Origin: Gnetum montanum | Lineage: Eukaryota; Streptophyta; Gnetopsida; Gnetales; Gnetaceae | Assembly: GCA_015680685.1 (NCBI GenBank) | Contig: MNCI01000071.1 | Coordinates: 199,898-263,897 of the forward strand | Length of the DNA: 64,000 bases | Reading direction: 5' to 3' | Part shown: one piece after another, positions 10,560-21,877 of the stretch | How positions within the stretch are numbered: the stretch's first letter is position 1 | How the letters are laid out: each line of letters starts with the position of its first letter | The notes under the pieces: model-generated | The model's input: the letters and a program-made list of their open reading frames with translations, nothing else | What the model was told of the DNA's origin: nothing | The model's database searches: none | Position numbers and translations under genes: made by a program

Positions 10560-13300
10560 AATCATATATGTTTTAGCTATAACACTATAATGTTGTCTTA
10601 AATGGGTAGTCACAACACAGGAAAAAAATATATGAAATTCATTTTCAAGGGCTTCTAATTTGCACAACCTACAAATATGCTCTTCTTGGAAGAGTTAAAT
10701 CCATCTTCTACTTTCAATTCTAAGATAATTAGAACTTAAGAAAATCTTACTAATAACATTATGATACTTAATTGGAATAGAAATTGAGAGATAGTGAGCT
10801 TCTACATCTACTTTATTAGATCTAGTGTGATGCAAATAAACTTGTCTATTTCCTCCCACATTAGATCACATCTATGTTATGACCTTCTACTTAACTAGTT
10901 AACAAATAGCTTAGGATTTTTCTGCACATCCTCCCAAGAAATATTTTATTTTCTCAACCATTACATCCCTTGAAAATACAAACCACTATCTCATGAATCC
11001 TCAAGAATTACTTCAGAGAATTTGTCTTTCCTTGAGATATGTAAGCTATAAGTATATGTAATGAATTAACACAAGGCATATACTTCTAAATGTAATAAAT
11101 CACATTTAAATAACATTGAGTAAGGTATTTACATCTTCACCCTTAACTCCTTAAGAATAAAGTTATTTTTACACTCATTCAATATCTTGCAAAAGTTTAG
11201 TATTGAGTCTAGGTTCCCAAAAAAAAAAAACATATCCATATAATACAATAGGGTAGATGATAGTATGAAAATTTATTTTTTGACCATTCAAGCCTAGATT
11301 CCTAAATTCTTGCACTTTTTTTTTAAAGAATATAAAGCATTAAAACTTGATGTTTTTTCTTCGATGCACTTTCTTTACATGTAATTATTTATATAAATGA
11401 GATCGATATATTTAAAATAATATACTATTTGCACATTGGTATCTCGAAGATGGTACTTATATCAGGTATTTCTTGTATCCCATATTATCAATTTGATTTT
11501 ATCTACATTTACTTGAAGACTCTATGGATGAAAATAATTTTCTAAACTTTGCAACATATTTTACATACCTTGAGTAGCATTGGAGATTAAAGAATCATCA
11601 TTTGCATGTAAAAGAAGATTCACTAGATAGAATCCAATTTTGATAACATGACTATCTTGCCCATTGCATAACCATTCCTATATTTCATCAATGAAGATAT
11701 CAAAGAGAGTTAGAGAAAGTGGACAATCTTGGTTAACTCTATTTTTACTCTAGAATTGAAATTTTTTCTCTAAATTGTTGTTTGTAATTTCAATAATTAC
11801 TTCCTCATACATTATTTAAGTTATTGCAAGAAAATATCAAGTGAGGCCAAGTTTATGCAAGCACAACCATAGTTTTGTATGGATCACTGAATCTTATGCT
11901 TTTGCAAAGTTAATAAAACAAATAAAAATATTTTTATTAGGCATATTTGTAAACTCTAAGTATTTAAGAGTAACTAAGTGATTAATAGTAGAGTGATTTT
12001 GTCTAAAAATACTTGACATCTTGTCTTGACCTAGTTATCTTTAATCCAAGAACTATTTCTCTTTTCTAGTAGAGTGTCGAACAACTTAACAAAAATATTA
12101 CTTACAACAATCATTTAATAATTGTTCAAGTTATTTTTATCCCCCTTTTTATTTAACAAGATATCTTTACTAGCTTTCTAATGTTTATTTAATCCTTGCT
12201 CCATTGCTAAATTTAATTTATGCCAAATTTCTCTATGAATAGTTGATCTTGCTCACTTTAATAATTTTTCATATAAACCATCTAAATCTACAACATTTTA
12301 AAATGTTGGCTTTTTAATATCCTCTATAACTTTCTCCATAGTAAATTGTAGATATGCTTGTTGTACCATAGTAGTGGAATTATCATCTTTTCTTGTAAAT
12401 ACCTTAATATAAAATGACCAAATATCTAAAAAAGAAACATTAAGTGCTAAAGATTCTTTATTATGAAAACATATCTAAAACCATGTAGGTTTCTTTGTAA
12501 TGGTGTAAGAAAAATCTTCCTAATGCTTCCTAATAAATTTCTTTCTCTTGATTCTAATCAAGCATTTATATGCCTTCACTAAATCTTGTTTGTGACTCTT
12601 ATTTGTATTCTTAATATTCTACCTAGCTTGATGAGATCATGATGAAGCCAAGCCTTCTAAGCACCATGTTGTTATGAATGCATAACTTGCTTAACTGCTA
12701 TAAGTAAAACTTATTAAAGCTTCTTATGTTACCTTTTAAGAGTTCATTTGTGTTGTATTCATACACTTTTCCTTAACTTCTAGGATGAGTTTGCACTAAA
12801 TTTTTTTCTACTCTTATTTTTTTATCTAAGAAACAACTTGACTTTGCAACAAAGAACTACATGATTATGAAAAGGCTCCACTAAATCTTCTTTAACTTTC
12901 AACTCCTTAATAAAATTAATATCTTCATATAAACATAAAAGAAAATCAATGCAAGAGTTACCTTGAGGTCCTATGAAAGTAAATAATGAAGATTGAGGAA
13001 AGCTAGTCAGATCATTGTAAATTAGAAGATAAAAATTTTTATTAATTCTAATATTTGTTGATCCATCTTATTAATAGTGTCATATGTAGAATGTTATGTC
13101 TAGTTGTGATCTTTAGTAATGTCTAAAATACCAACATTATGTTGCTACTAAATAATTTTGTTTACTATAAGCCTATATGTGCATTAAAATCTTTGAAAAT
13201 AAATACCAAGTCTTTTGCTAAAAACATTTCAATATCTCTACCTAATAACTAAAAAGGATGATTATGGGATAGATCTATAGAATCATATAATGTAGCATCT
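10560..13300 (-). pseudogene. LINE ORF2 (endonuclease-reverse transcriptase) pseudogene
   Basis: Endonuclease: VFIFKDFNAHIG (about 13,215-13,168, the GDFNARIG strand) and SCIDFLL ... FHNHVVL (about 12,960-12,860, matching S.IDY ... SDHNPV). Reverse transcriptase: KKGDKNNLNNY at about 12,155-12,125, then FVKLFDTLLEKR, and a palm motif LLLHANDDSLIS at 11,594-11,618. There the first catalytic Asp of Y/F-A-D-D is Asn, consistent with a G-to-A change. Tail: RIESRRW ... CRLCKLEALENEFHIFF, a Cys-X2-Cys...His finger, near 10,640-10,730. In a live element this protein nicks the target and copies its RNA there. Confidence 0.75.
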
Positions 13301-13689
13301 GTAGGAGCAAAATAGCATATGGTAAGGAAAGAACAACCATGCTAACATAATATTTTTAGCCAAGCATATTGGTTATGATCATAAATTTTTTCTAAAAGCA
13401 CATAATTTTTAAGGGATTTTCTCACTAATATTGTAATGCCACTAGAAATTTTATTTATTGTTCTTGCTTTTGTATTTCCTGCAACAAATTTAATAAATTT
13501 AAGAACTACAAAATCTATAAAACCAACATATTCTCAAGTAGCAACAAAATCAAAAATATCAAAGCTATTAAGGAAGCTAATACTATATAAGAAGGAAACT
13601 TTATTTGCAATTCTCCTATCAATGTTAAGAAATCCACACCTTAAAGAACCTATACATTTTTGGAATACTCCTTATTTGTAAATACTACC

Positions 13690-14040
13690 ATGTTTCTACC
13701 ATTTAGGTATATTACAAAACCTTATTTACAAGTTTCCTTAAACTTTTTCCATTCTTTAGTCCTTTTTGCAAGTTCCTTTCAAGTAAGATCATTAGTTAAC
13801 TAAATTCTTTTCCAATTCTCAATTTTCTTCAAGTGGTTTCAATGTCTCCAAACATATAATCTATCTTCTACATTATAAAACTTAACAATTACATGTTGGG
13901 ACTTTTCACATCATTTATTTGAAACCCTAAAAAATTTCTTAATTTTTGAAGAAGTTATATACATATCATCCATAATTTTGTTAACTTTCTTAAATAAAGT
14001 TTCATCCATTTTATCCTTCTTCTCTAAGATACATACAAAA
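13690..14040 (-). pseudogene. LINE ORF1 C-terminal domain remnant
   Basis: The frame contains KVNKIMDDMY, then HVIVKFYNVEDRLYVWRH, LTNDLT, KRTKEWKKFKE and YLNGRNMVVFTNKEYS. The series V-K-F ... R-x-x-V-x-x ... L-T-x-D-L-T ... N-G-x-x-V-V ... K-E-Y is characteristic of ORF1 RNA-binding proteins of non-LTR retrotransposons, as known from L1-like and many animal LINEs. A Lys/Glu-rich coiled-coil-like stretch precedes it. Stops interrupt it at Gln/Trp/Arg-type positions. Confidence 0.6.
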
Positions 14041-14290
14041 TGTGTTTTTTTTTCTTTTTCCCTTTTTTAATTTTAATATTTCAAAGCTTCTATGATTGTA
14101 GATCCTATTTTTTTCTTTATTTCTTCAAGATTAGATTCATTTTCATTTTCATCCACCTTGGCTTCAAGTTTAAAGAATTTCATTCTTTTGTTCATGGATT
14201 TCATCCAGTAATGTCATTTTTCTATCCATATACATTCATTATGCAATTGGAATTTCTATAGAAGAAGTTGCATGTAGAGATTTGTTTTGT

Positions 14291-14757
14291 ATACCCTGTG
14301 ATGAATGCTTTGATAAAATTTTCAAATATCATGAGTAGTTAACTCAATCTTTTTAGCAAAAAATTCTCACTTGTAAAATATTAATTAATATGACCTACCT
14401 CTAACTATCATTCTTGTTGTCTCAAATGAAATCAATGTTAAAGCCCTCATGGTAGAATTCTCAATGGTAAAATCCTAACTATCAAATCCATTGCTATCTC
14501 AAATCAAGGTTGACACCGTCATTACTAAAACCCTTTTCACTGCAATCCTTGTTACTAAAGCCCTCACCACTAAAACCTTTACTAGCAACAATAAAAATAA
14601 ATACTAAAACTAACATAAACATGAAATAGCATCTAAAATTCTAGCAAACTAACAAAAAACATCATACAAAAATCTAAATATAATATTATAAACTATGTAC
14701 ATGTTATTCAAGGTATCTTTTAGGCTTAAACAAATCCTAGATCCTTTAGGCCAGTGG
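14291..14757. other. Unassigned stretch between LINE and TE-3
   Basis: No coding signal. The part at 14,440-14,590 contains loosely repeated ACTAAAACCC/ACTAAAGCCC words. Confidence 0.4.
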
Positions 14758-14762
14758 ACATC
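14758..14762. repeat. Target-site duplication of TE-3, left copy (ACATC)
   Basis: ACATC directly precedes the LTR and is repeated directly after the other LTR at 21,873-21,877. Confidence 0.85.
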
Positions 14763-15609
14763 TGATGAGTGGCGAGATACCCCTACACTCAACCATACGA
14801 ATACGAGTATAGCACACGTGATCTGGTCGAACTCCATAGAATAAGTGCCTACATGCCCATGGAACACTTAGGGTTAATTATTCATTATCTTCCCAAACTT
14901 ACTTGTAGTTGTCATGGTGTATGGTTCAGTAAGTCCAAGGTATATGATTTTTATAGTTTTTATGTTTTATCTCCTATGCTATTGAGTTGAAGGATTGAGA
15001 AACTAATTACTAACTCTAACTAATGAACTAAGTCTAAATTACCTAGCGTCAGCATCTGTTCCCACTTACCGTACACACCTTGAATTGATGCAACCGTGGC
15101 TACCAAATATTAATTGTTGCTGGGATCACTATGCATAACGCACATGCTCGAAGTGGTCATACTAAGGCACTTAACTAGGAGAGAAGGGTTGAGAAAGAAA
15201 AAAAATAAATAGCAAGTAATAAATGATAGGTAATAAATAACAATAATAAAATCCTATTCCATGCACTGCAAGGTTTATCTGAAAAGCTCGTCTTTATTTT
15301 CGTACACAAACTTGTGTTCAGGTACAATGTTTGCTTGAATAAAGATCCATTCACTTTGGGACTCCTACTACGGGCACATGGAAACTATTCTATCTCTGGA
15401 GTGATCAATCTGCCAAATTTTCCCTACTTTCTAGCCTAAGATGAGAAAACAAGGGAGAGTCGCCTCTTATTTATAGATATGATGACGCACCACAATATCG
15501 CGTACGCGATATAGTAGGGGAAGACGCGATATCGCGAGGGATGCGATATTGCGACTACCACGATATCACATATGCGATATCACAGCCCATGCAATATCAC
15601 GTCCCATCA
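14763..15609 (-). repeat. 3' LTR of TE-3
   Basis: 847 bp, tgatgagtgg to cgtcccatca on the plus strand. TATA box on the minus strand at 15,467-15,475. The U3 head (plus 15,490-15,607) is packed with GATATCGCG palindromes. Confidence 0.93.
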
Positions 15610-15626
15610 TACCCCCATGACTAAAT
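15610..15626 (-). other. Polypurine tract of TE-3
   Basis: Minus strand AGTCATGGGGGTA immediately before TGATGGG, the first bases of the 3' LTR. Primes plus-strand DNA synthesis in LTR elements. Confidence 0.75.
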
Positions 15627-15783
15627 GAAAACTTGTCCTCGAGTTTTTTACAATAATATCAGGAAGGTATGGGATTATTGACTTAATGGAACTAATGGGA
15701 TGACATGTGAACGAATGATCATTACAAGACACAACAAAACTGGTGTTCATGACCACAAGGGTGAACACCTTATTACATTGACA

Positions 15784-15969
15784 TCAACCCTTAGTTGACA
15801 GCTGAGAGAGAAGAGAGAAAGAAGTGTTGCTGCTGCCAACGCCAAGATTGTGCCTTTCATTGTCCATTGGTAAGCATACCATCAGTCTTGCTCCTTGCAT
15901 AGCTGCTTCTAGCACTGCTCCATCCCAAGTGGTCCCTCTAGATCCAGTCCATTGTTGCATGATTGCCAT
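15784..15969 (-). pseudogene. Short ORF remnant in env position of TE-3
   Basis: An open frame of 61 codons from ATG at 15,969 (MAIMQQWTGSRGTT ...). TE-4 has the homologous frame at 33,591-33,400 (MAIMQQWIGSRRNT ...). The place, downstream of pol and just after an internal polypurine-like copy, corresponds to the long ORF of TE-6 (56,122). No domain is recognised. It may be the stump of a deleted third ORF. Confidence 0.45.
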
Positions 15970-16177
15970 CTGCACACACAACACAATTTTATATTAGCAA
16001 GGGTAAATGAATCATCATGTAATTGATACCTTACTTTGGTGAAATTTGATTGGCTAAGTTGTGGTATGGCTGATATGGTTCTAGAGATATATTAATGATG
16101 ACTACCAAAGGTGTAGGGGTTAGGAGAAAATTGAAAAAAAATCAGGGCTAGGAGAAAATCAAAAAAATTGGGCCCCA

Positions 16178-16193
16178 TACACCCATGACTAAT
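16178..16193 (-). other. Internal polypurine-tract copy in TE-3 (middle)
   Basis: Minus strand ATTAGTCATGGGTGTA, a decayed copy of the AGTCATGGGGGTA tract next to the 3' LTR. It is followed by GGGGCC as in TE-4. Confidence 0.6.
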
Positions 16194-17377
16194 TGCAAAC
16201 CTCCAGTAGCGTTAGAATGGAGAAAGAGAAGGAATAAGAAGGATGGATAAAAAGAGACAAAGGTAACATTGATAAAGTGGATGTCAAAATGGAAATGAAC
16301 AAAAAAAATGGATTGCAAAATGTTAAGGGAAAGAATTTAATTGATGCACCAAATAGGAATGTTAGTGGGTCCTCCCCACAGCAGGCTCATGCCCTTAATT
16401 CCCTGACAAACCCACATTCAAAGAGTCCATAGGCTCTGGAAATGCCCTTTGGAACAAGAGTTAAAGTGTTAACCATAGGAATTTACCAAAAAGAAAACAA
16501 TGTATCTACCAAAATATACACTAATGATACAACCGACAATGAGGTAAATAGTGGAGAGCAGGGTGGATAGAAGAGAACGAAATGGAATCCCAAGAACAAG
16601 GTCGTGTACAACCTCTTGTGTGTTTCATGATTAATGTGACTTGAAAAATCTCATTCCAACTCCGGCCTAAAACCAACCACATCCAGTGACTTCACATCAA
16701 TTCATTCGGCCAATCCATCCTCTTGAATAACAAGAATGCCTCTCCAAAGATTCACCACCATTCCAACAAAACAAGGAGGAGAGAATGGGAAGCGAGAAGG
16801 CCTTAGTCAGAGGGAACACTTTTGGTTCCATAACTAGTGCTTGTAGCCCAAGTGATTATTTTGTCTAAGGGGTGTGCTTTGAATTCTCACTTCTTCTTCT
16901 TCTTCTTCTTCTTTCTCTATTTTTTTTTGTTTTGTGTTTTTATGCGTGAGAAACACACCATGCAAAGACTTCTTATTTTTATTGTCTCATCTTCTGATAA
17001 TTGGGTAACAATGGAGCGATGAGAAAACTCAAGAAGAAAACATCCAAGCACCTAAGAGAATAGCCAACAAAAATGCATCAAGTTCCCTTAAAGTCACACC
17101 CTTTTCAATTCTTGAGTCCTTCCTTAGTTTGAGAAATGCCCAATCACCGATTCGTTAAAGTTATTATTATGAGGGACTGTACATTTCCAAGCCAAGAGAG
17201 ACCATAGACTTTGTGGATGGATGGATGAAGTGAACTCATTGACTACCATATCAGAAGAAGCATACCTTAGTTTCCACATCATGACTTAAAGGTAAAAACC
17301 AAACATTAGCAATCAACATGAAAATAGTTCACACCATCATTTCGAACACCTATTGGATGACAAACTTATAGGATGGA

Positions 17378-17378
17378 T

Positions 17379-17409
<31 letters not shown>

Positions 17410-17650
17410 ACACAAATAAAAAAGTATAATGACATTGAAAAACAAAAACAAGAAAAGTTAAAGAAATTTGTAAAAAAAAAACAAGAAAAGTTGAAGAAAG
17501 TTGTAAAACAAAAACACGAAAAGTTAAAGAAATTGTAAAACAAAAACATGTAAGACAAAAATGTGTAAAAAAAAATGTGTAAAATAAAAACGTGTAAAAC
17601 AAAAACGTGAAAAACAAAAATGTGTAAAACAAAAACTTAAAAAGAACTAA
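17378..17650 (-). repeat. CA microsatellite and two minisatellites
   Basis: A (CA)n tract at about 17,378-17,416. After it come about three units of roughly 33 bp (aaaacaagaaaagttaaag...) and about seven of 15-17 bp (gtgtaaaacaaaaac). TE-4 has fewer copies of both at the same place (34,985-35,135). Confidence 0.85.
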
Positions 17651-17678
17651 GGGCCTCCAATGGTTAGCATAGGTGGAC

Positions 17679-17695
17679 ATCTCCCCCATGACTGA
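17679..17695 (-). other. Internal polypurine-tract copy in TE-3 (first)
   Basis: Minus strand CAGTCATGGGGGAGATG. The same string ends the integrase frame of TE-4 at 35,176-35,190 and recurs in TE-7 at 63,922. Confidence 0.7.
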
Positions 17696-17744
17696 ATTGC
17701 AAGGGAGAGATCTAAAATAATGAATGTCTATTTGAATTTCATAG

Positions 17745-18419
17745 AAGTGCCCAACTTCTCCCAATTGATGTTCTTAGATTAAGGGGTGGAAGTTGGCGAT
17801 GCTCATATTCTAATGTGTCTATGCTTTCATTGTTAGCATGAGTTCCCTCAGTTTGTTTTGTGCATATTGATTTGCTCTTTCTAGTAGCTATCAACCACAG
17901 GGTGTCCACTACTAGTGTGGTTGCTACATACAAGCACCTTTGAATTTTTGTTTCTTGGGCACACCAATTACATGGAAGAGATGCTGAAAATTCTTCCATG
18001 TCATCACCCTCTAAGTCACTGTATGTGGTGCATGGAACTTTCTTCTTCTCGATCTTTCCATAAATGTTTATCTTAGATATCTGCAAGGAAAGATCATGCA
18101 TCCCTAGGTACGCATCTACTGTACTTAGCCATGGCCTTCCCATTATAATTGGGAAGCCCCCTTCATTGTTGTTGACTTCAATCACCAGGAAATCAGCTGG
18201 GTAAGACCAACCACACATAGTGGTAACAATGTCCTCCATTGATCCCAAAGGAATGGTGATGGACTGGTCAGCTAGCTCTAGTTGGATATTGCTCTTCTTT
18301 AGTTGGGGCAGGTTTCAAACTTAATACATTTCTCGTGAAATTAACTTGACTCTAGAACTTGAGTCAAGAAGAACCTTATGTGGTTTGTTCCCAGTGATTT
18401 GTAGATAGATTAAGGGGCT
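17745..18419 (-). pseudogene. TE-3 aspartic protease pseudogene
   Basis: Minus-strand frame with the active-site loop VLLDSSSRVKLIS near 18,345-18,380 (Asp-Ser-Ser where Asp-Ser/Thr-Gly is expected; Gly to Ser fits G-to-A). After it comes ELADQSITIPLGS, then VTTMCGWSYPADFLVI and FPIIMGRPWLSTVDA, the conserved strand and GRPWL segment. The intact stretch is 169 codons at 18,248-17,739. The linker ends LPPLNLRTSIG and is then joined to the 3' region by the pol deletion. Confidence 0.85.
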
Positions 18420-20919
18420 CTAAGGGTTAGATAGTTTCCTAGGAAGGTGACCTACCTTGATCCAATCGATTACGGTATGCGTTAACATAACCATATGTGT
18501 ACAGCTTTGTTGTTGGACTGAAGGGTACTTCGAAGTTTTGTTTGGTGGAGGAGTGGTTGTGGACTCAACTGCTTATTGTTGTGAGAGTTTGTCTGGGATT
18601 TTGGTTCTGAAGAAAGGTCTTTTTTTTACAGTTGTCAGAATCAGTAGCAGGTTGAATATTTATAGCTCTCATAGCATTACGTTGCTGCAGTTGAGTAGGG
18701 AGTTCCCCTTGCATTGTTGGAGCAGGAGGTGTTGTGAGAACTATTGGTGGAAGAGGTGCAGATGCAGTTGGAGGATGGTAAGTATGTGGGGTGCCTCCCA
18801 AAGGAGAAGGAGTCCTCCTAAAGTACTCTCGAACTTGGTAGTAACATTGGGAAGTTGTGTGACTCATAGAGTCACTTGGATAAACTGGCTGCTACACATA
18901 GTATCCATATGGGTCTGGCTGCCAGTAAGGGTATCGTTGTTTCAGTGGTGGCATCCCCCATGACTGTGGGTATTTCCACTGCTGATGTTGTCCGATGGGT
19001 TGTGGTGGAGTTCCACTTGGATAGTACGTTAGTGGTTGGTGGAACTATCTTGGGTTTCCTTGTGGATAAGGTAACCTTCAGGGTATTTGTCGTTGGTTAA
19101 GTCCTGGGTTAAGTGCATACACCCCAAACTTCTATAGATGTGAGATGATTGGACAACATCCCTTAGGATGGTCATAGTGGTAGATCTCACATCCACCATC
19201 ATTTTCTATGTCTAAATCCACAGCCTCATCGGAGATAGTAATTTTCCCCTTACCTTTGTTATGTGTAGGGCCTAAATTTCTCCACTTTGTCTTATCTTTA
19301 TCACTACTTCATTCCTTATTAGACTCTTCTACAATTTTCAAGATAGTTTCAAGTCTGGAGTCTAAGTAATCCCACAATTGGTCCATCTTAGCCAATACTT
19401 CTGTTGTTAGTTTTTGAATCGGCAAGGTTTTCCTGTTCACCAACTCTTTGAGTGGTGACTCATCCTCTTCATCGCACCCTATTCTTTTTCATAGTTCATC
19501 TTCTTCTTTTGCTACTTGTTCCAATAAGTGATGAATGTCATGGGCTCTAAGTTTTGATAGTATCCCTTGGGAATAAGTCCCAAGGGTTCTCCTCGTCTCA
19601 TGTCTGAGCCCATCTACGATGTGGCAGAGTTGATCCTGTTGAGCATATCCATGACCTGGGCAATGATGTAATAATGCATAGTAGTGGCCCATGGTAGCAT
19701 CCAAGGGTTCATGAGTACCTTGCTTCCATCCTTAGATTTTCTTACATAAGTTAGACACTCTGGAGTACGTTTGATATTTATCATTGAAGAGTTCTAACAT
19801 CGTACTCCACCTCCTAATGGTTTTTGGTTCTAAGGACTGGTACCAACTCTCTGCTTCCTTGGTGAGTGTCCTGGGAAATAACTTTAGTTTCTGCCACTCT
19901 TTCTCTATATTTTGCAAGGCACAAGCATCATGGAATACCTATAAATGATGCTGTGGATCAGCGTTGTATCCCTCCTCAAAGCGTGGAATATTGTTCATGT
20001 CTAAATGCTTGATCCGACTATCTATTAAATGCTTTGTTGGTATCCTAACTACAAGTAGGGGCTCATCATGATCATCTCTTTCATGATTCCTATGATATCT
20101 GTGTTGTTCCCTACTTTCCCTTTGTTCATGCTCTTGTCCTCTCTCTCGATTCTCTTGTCAAGGTTTTCCATTTTTCTTACCTCTATCCTCACCATTATGT
20201 TCATGGTGGCTGCACCCAGAGGTGGAAGGAGAGGGTGAGTGATGAGATGAAGGAGAATCAGAAGGAGAACCATCACCATGATGATGTTTCCTACCTTCTC
20301 TTCTACTGCTACAGCCCCAATCGTGATGATGATCTAAGTGCCTGTCCTTACCATGAGTTGTTTTTCCCTCTATGAATATTTGGTGTTCATGGGGATTAGA
20401 ACCAGTGTTGTGTATCATTGAGCGTAGGTTCTGATACCTCACCTCCTCACCATCATTAGGAGGAGGAACATCATTTGTTAGAGGACCCGTTATAATGGGT
20501 CCATCATCTCCTATTTCGCTAAGGATGTGTAGGCTATTACCATTCAACAGTGTATGTTGGCTCTCCTACCGTGAGTCCCTCATACGTTGTGCTTCTATGG
20601 GATAATAATCCCTTGAGTCAAAGTCTTCCACAACGTATTTAGTATAAAGCTGTGTCATGCCCATTTGTGCCAGTGCACGGAGAAGCATGTTTGGGACTAC
20701 CCAATTTGGGGGTAACACGATGTTACCTTGCAAATCTCTCCAGCGCATCTGTTCATCTTGATGGAGGATAAAAGTAAAGTTGGGGATATATTCATTAGGA
20801 TGAGTATATGTCAACCTATATTTTTGAGGACTTGGTGGATTTAGGTTATGTGTTTTTGATTGCCGATTGTTCTTTGTATTATCCCTAGGTGGTGATTTTA
20901 TTTTGTTAGAAGACGACAT
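18420..20919 (-). pseudogene. TE-3 gag pseudogene
   Basis: Starts at ATG 20,919 (MSSSNKIKSPPRDN). Domains in order: N-terminal DEYIPNFTFILHQDEQMRW ... LPPNWVVPNMLLRAL (about residues 45-100); a His/Asp/Ser-rich charged stretch (20,547-20,158); capsid core with KLKLFPRTLTKEAESWYQSL and WKQGTHEPLDATMGHYYALL (19,917-19,489); a finger region near 19,140-19,200; and a Pro/Tyr/Gln-rich tail (18,867-18,565). Several stops, for example CAA to TAA at 19,741, and frame shifts. The total of about 800 codons is long for a gypsy gag. Confidence 0.88.
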
Positions 20920-21041
20920 TGTTATTTATCGGTGTGCTAATTACCGTTATATAAATTTTTGTTTTAATTAACCCGAAGGTTCGTTTAGGCTCCCAACGAT
21001 GTGAGTGATATCCTATGTTCTATTCAGCGCACAAACACTTA

Positions 21042-21060
21042 GTCCCCGGCAACAGCACCA
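21042..21060 (-). other. Primer binding site of TE-3 (tRNA-Asp type)
   Basis: Minus strand TGGTGCTGTTGCCGGGGAC, one base from the 5' LTR. It differs from the Athila-type TGGCGCCGTTGCCGGGGAC at two positions. Confidence 0.85.
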
Positions 21061-21061
21061 A

Positions 21062-21872
21062 TGATGAGTGGCGAGATACCCCTACACTCAACAATACAAA
21101 TACGAGCGTAGCATGCATGATTTGGTCGAACTCGATAGACTAAGTGCCTACACATCCATGGAACACTTAGGGTTAATTATTCGTTGTCTTCCCAGACTTA
21201 CTTGTAGTTGTCACAGTGTATGGTTAAGTAAGTCTGAGGTATATGATTTTTATAGTTTTTATGCTTTATCTCCTATGCTATTGAGTTGAAGGGTTGAGAA
21301 ACTAATTACTAACTCTAACTAATGAACTAAGTCTAGATTACCTAGTGTCAGCATCCGTTCCCACTTACCGTACACACCCTAAACTGATGCAACCACAGCT
21401 ACCAAACGCTAATCATTGCTGGGATCACCATGCATAACGCACATGCTCGAAGTGGTCATACTGAGGCACTTAACTAGGAGAGAAGGGTTGAGAAGGAAAA
21501 CAGTAAATAACAAGTAATAAATGATAGGTAATAAATAACAATAATAAAATCCTATTCCATGCATTACAAGGTTTATCCAGAAAGCTCATCTTTATTGCTG
21601 TACACAAACTTGTGTTCAGGTACAATGTTTGCTTGAATAAAGATCCGTTCACTTTGGGACTCCTACTGCGGGCACATGGAAAATATTGTATCTCTGGAGT
21701 GATCAATCTACTAGAGTTTCCCTACTATCTAGCCTAGGATAAGGAAACAAGGGAGAGCCACCTCTTAGTTATAGCTATGATGGCGCACTGTGATATCACG
21801 TACACGATATTGCGAGGGATGTGATATTGCAATGACACGATATCGTGGCCCATGCGATATTGCATCCCATCA
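21062..21872 (-). repeat. 5' LTR of TE-3
   Basis: 811 bp, tgatgagtgg to tgcatcccatca on the plus strand, followed by the duplicated ACATC. The minus-strand TATA box of the other copies is mutated here (ctcttagttata). Confidence 0.93.
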
Positions 21873-21877
21873 ACATC
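21873..21877. repeat. Target-site duplication of TE-3, right copy (ACATC)
   Basis: Matches 14,758-14,762 exactly. Confidence 0.85.

Larger units (their letters stand above)
10440..14290 (-). mobile_element. Degenerate LINE (ORF1 remnant, endonuclease, reverse transcriptase)
   Basis: Minus-strand order: ORF1-like nucleic-acid-binding domain (about 14,040-13,690), apurinic-type endonuclease (about 13,250-12,860), reverse transcriptase (about 12,200-11,450), and a C-terminal Cys/His tail (about 10,730-10,640). A 3' end ATGTAATCAATC follows at about 10,445. All parts carry stops and frame shifts. The 3' end lies about 45 bp upstream (minus sense) of the 3' splice site at 10,396, so it probably inserted in an intron of the neighbouring gene. 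No target-site duplication was identified. Confidence 0.75.
15970..17670 (-). other. Long non-coding 3' region of TE-3
   Basis: Homologous to TE-4 33,600-35,160 and in patches to TE-6 54,500-55,330 (shared words such as gcgaagtcactg and gggcatgagc...gaggaccca). Contains no conserved frame. A homologous short-insert difference and minisatellites distinguish the copies. Confidence 0.7.
14763..21872 (-). mobile_element. TE-3: LTR retrotransposon with pol deleted
   Basis: A two-LTR element of about 7.1 kb with TGATG...CATCA ends and the perfect 5-bp duplication ACATC. Minus-strand order: 5' LTR, tRNA-Asp primer site, gag, protease, long non-coding 3' region, polypurine tract, 3' LTR. Reverse transcriptase, RNase H and integrase are gone. 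The frame passes from the protease-RT linker (LPPLNLRTSIG) straight into the 3' region at about 17,745. By eye the two LTRs differ at about 13 of their first 105 bases, so the insertion is old. Confidence 0.93.

Noticed and set aside
17378-17764. 128-codon minus-strand ORF rich in Phe/Val/Cys
   Set aside because: Its residues come from the CA tract and the A-rich minisatellites; simple repeats, not a protein.
18457-18963. 168-codon plus-strand ORF
   Set aside because: It is antisense to the gag tail and protease of TE-3. The minus frame has recognisable motifs and this one has none.
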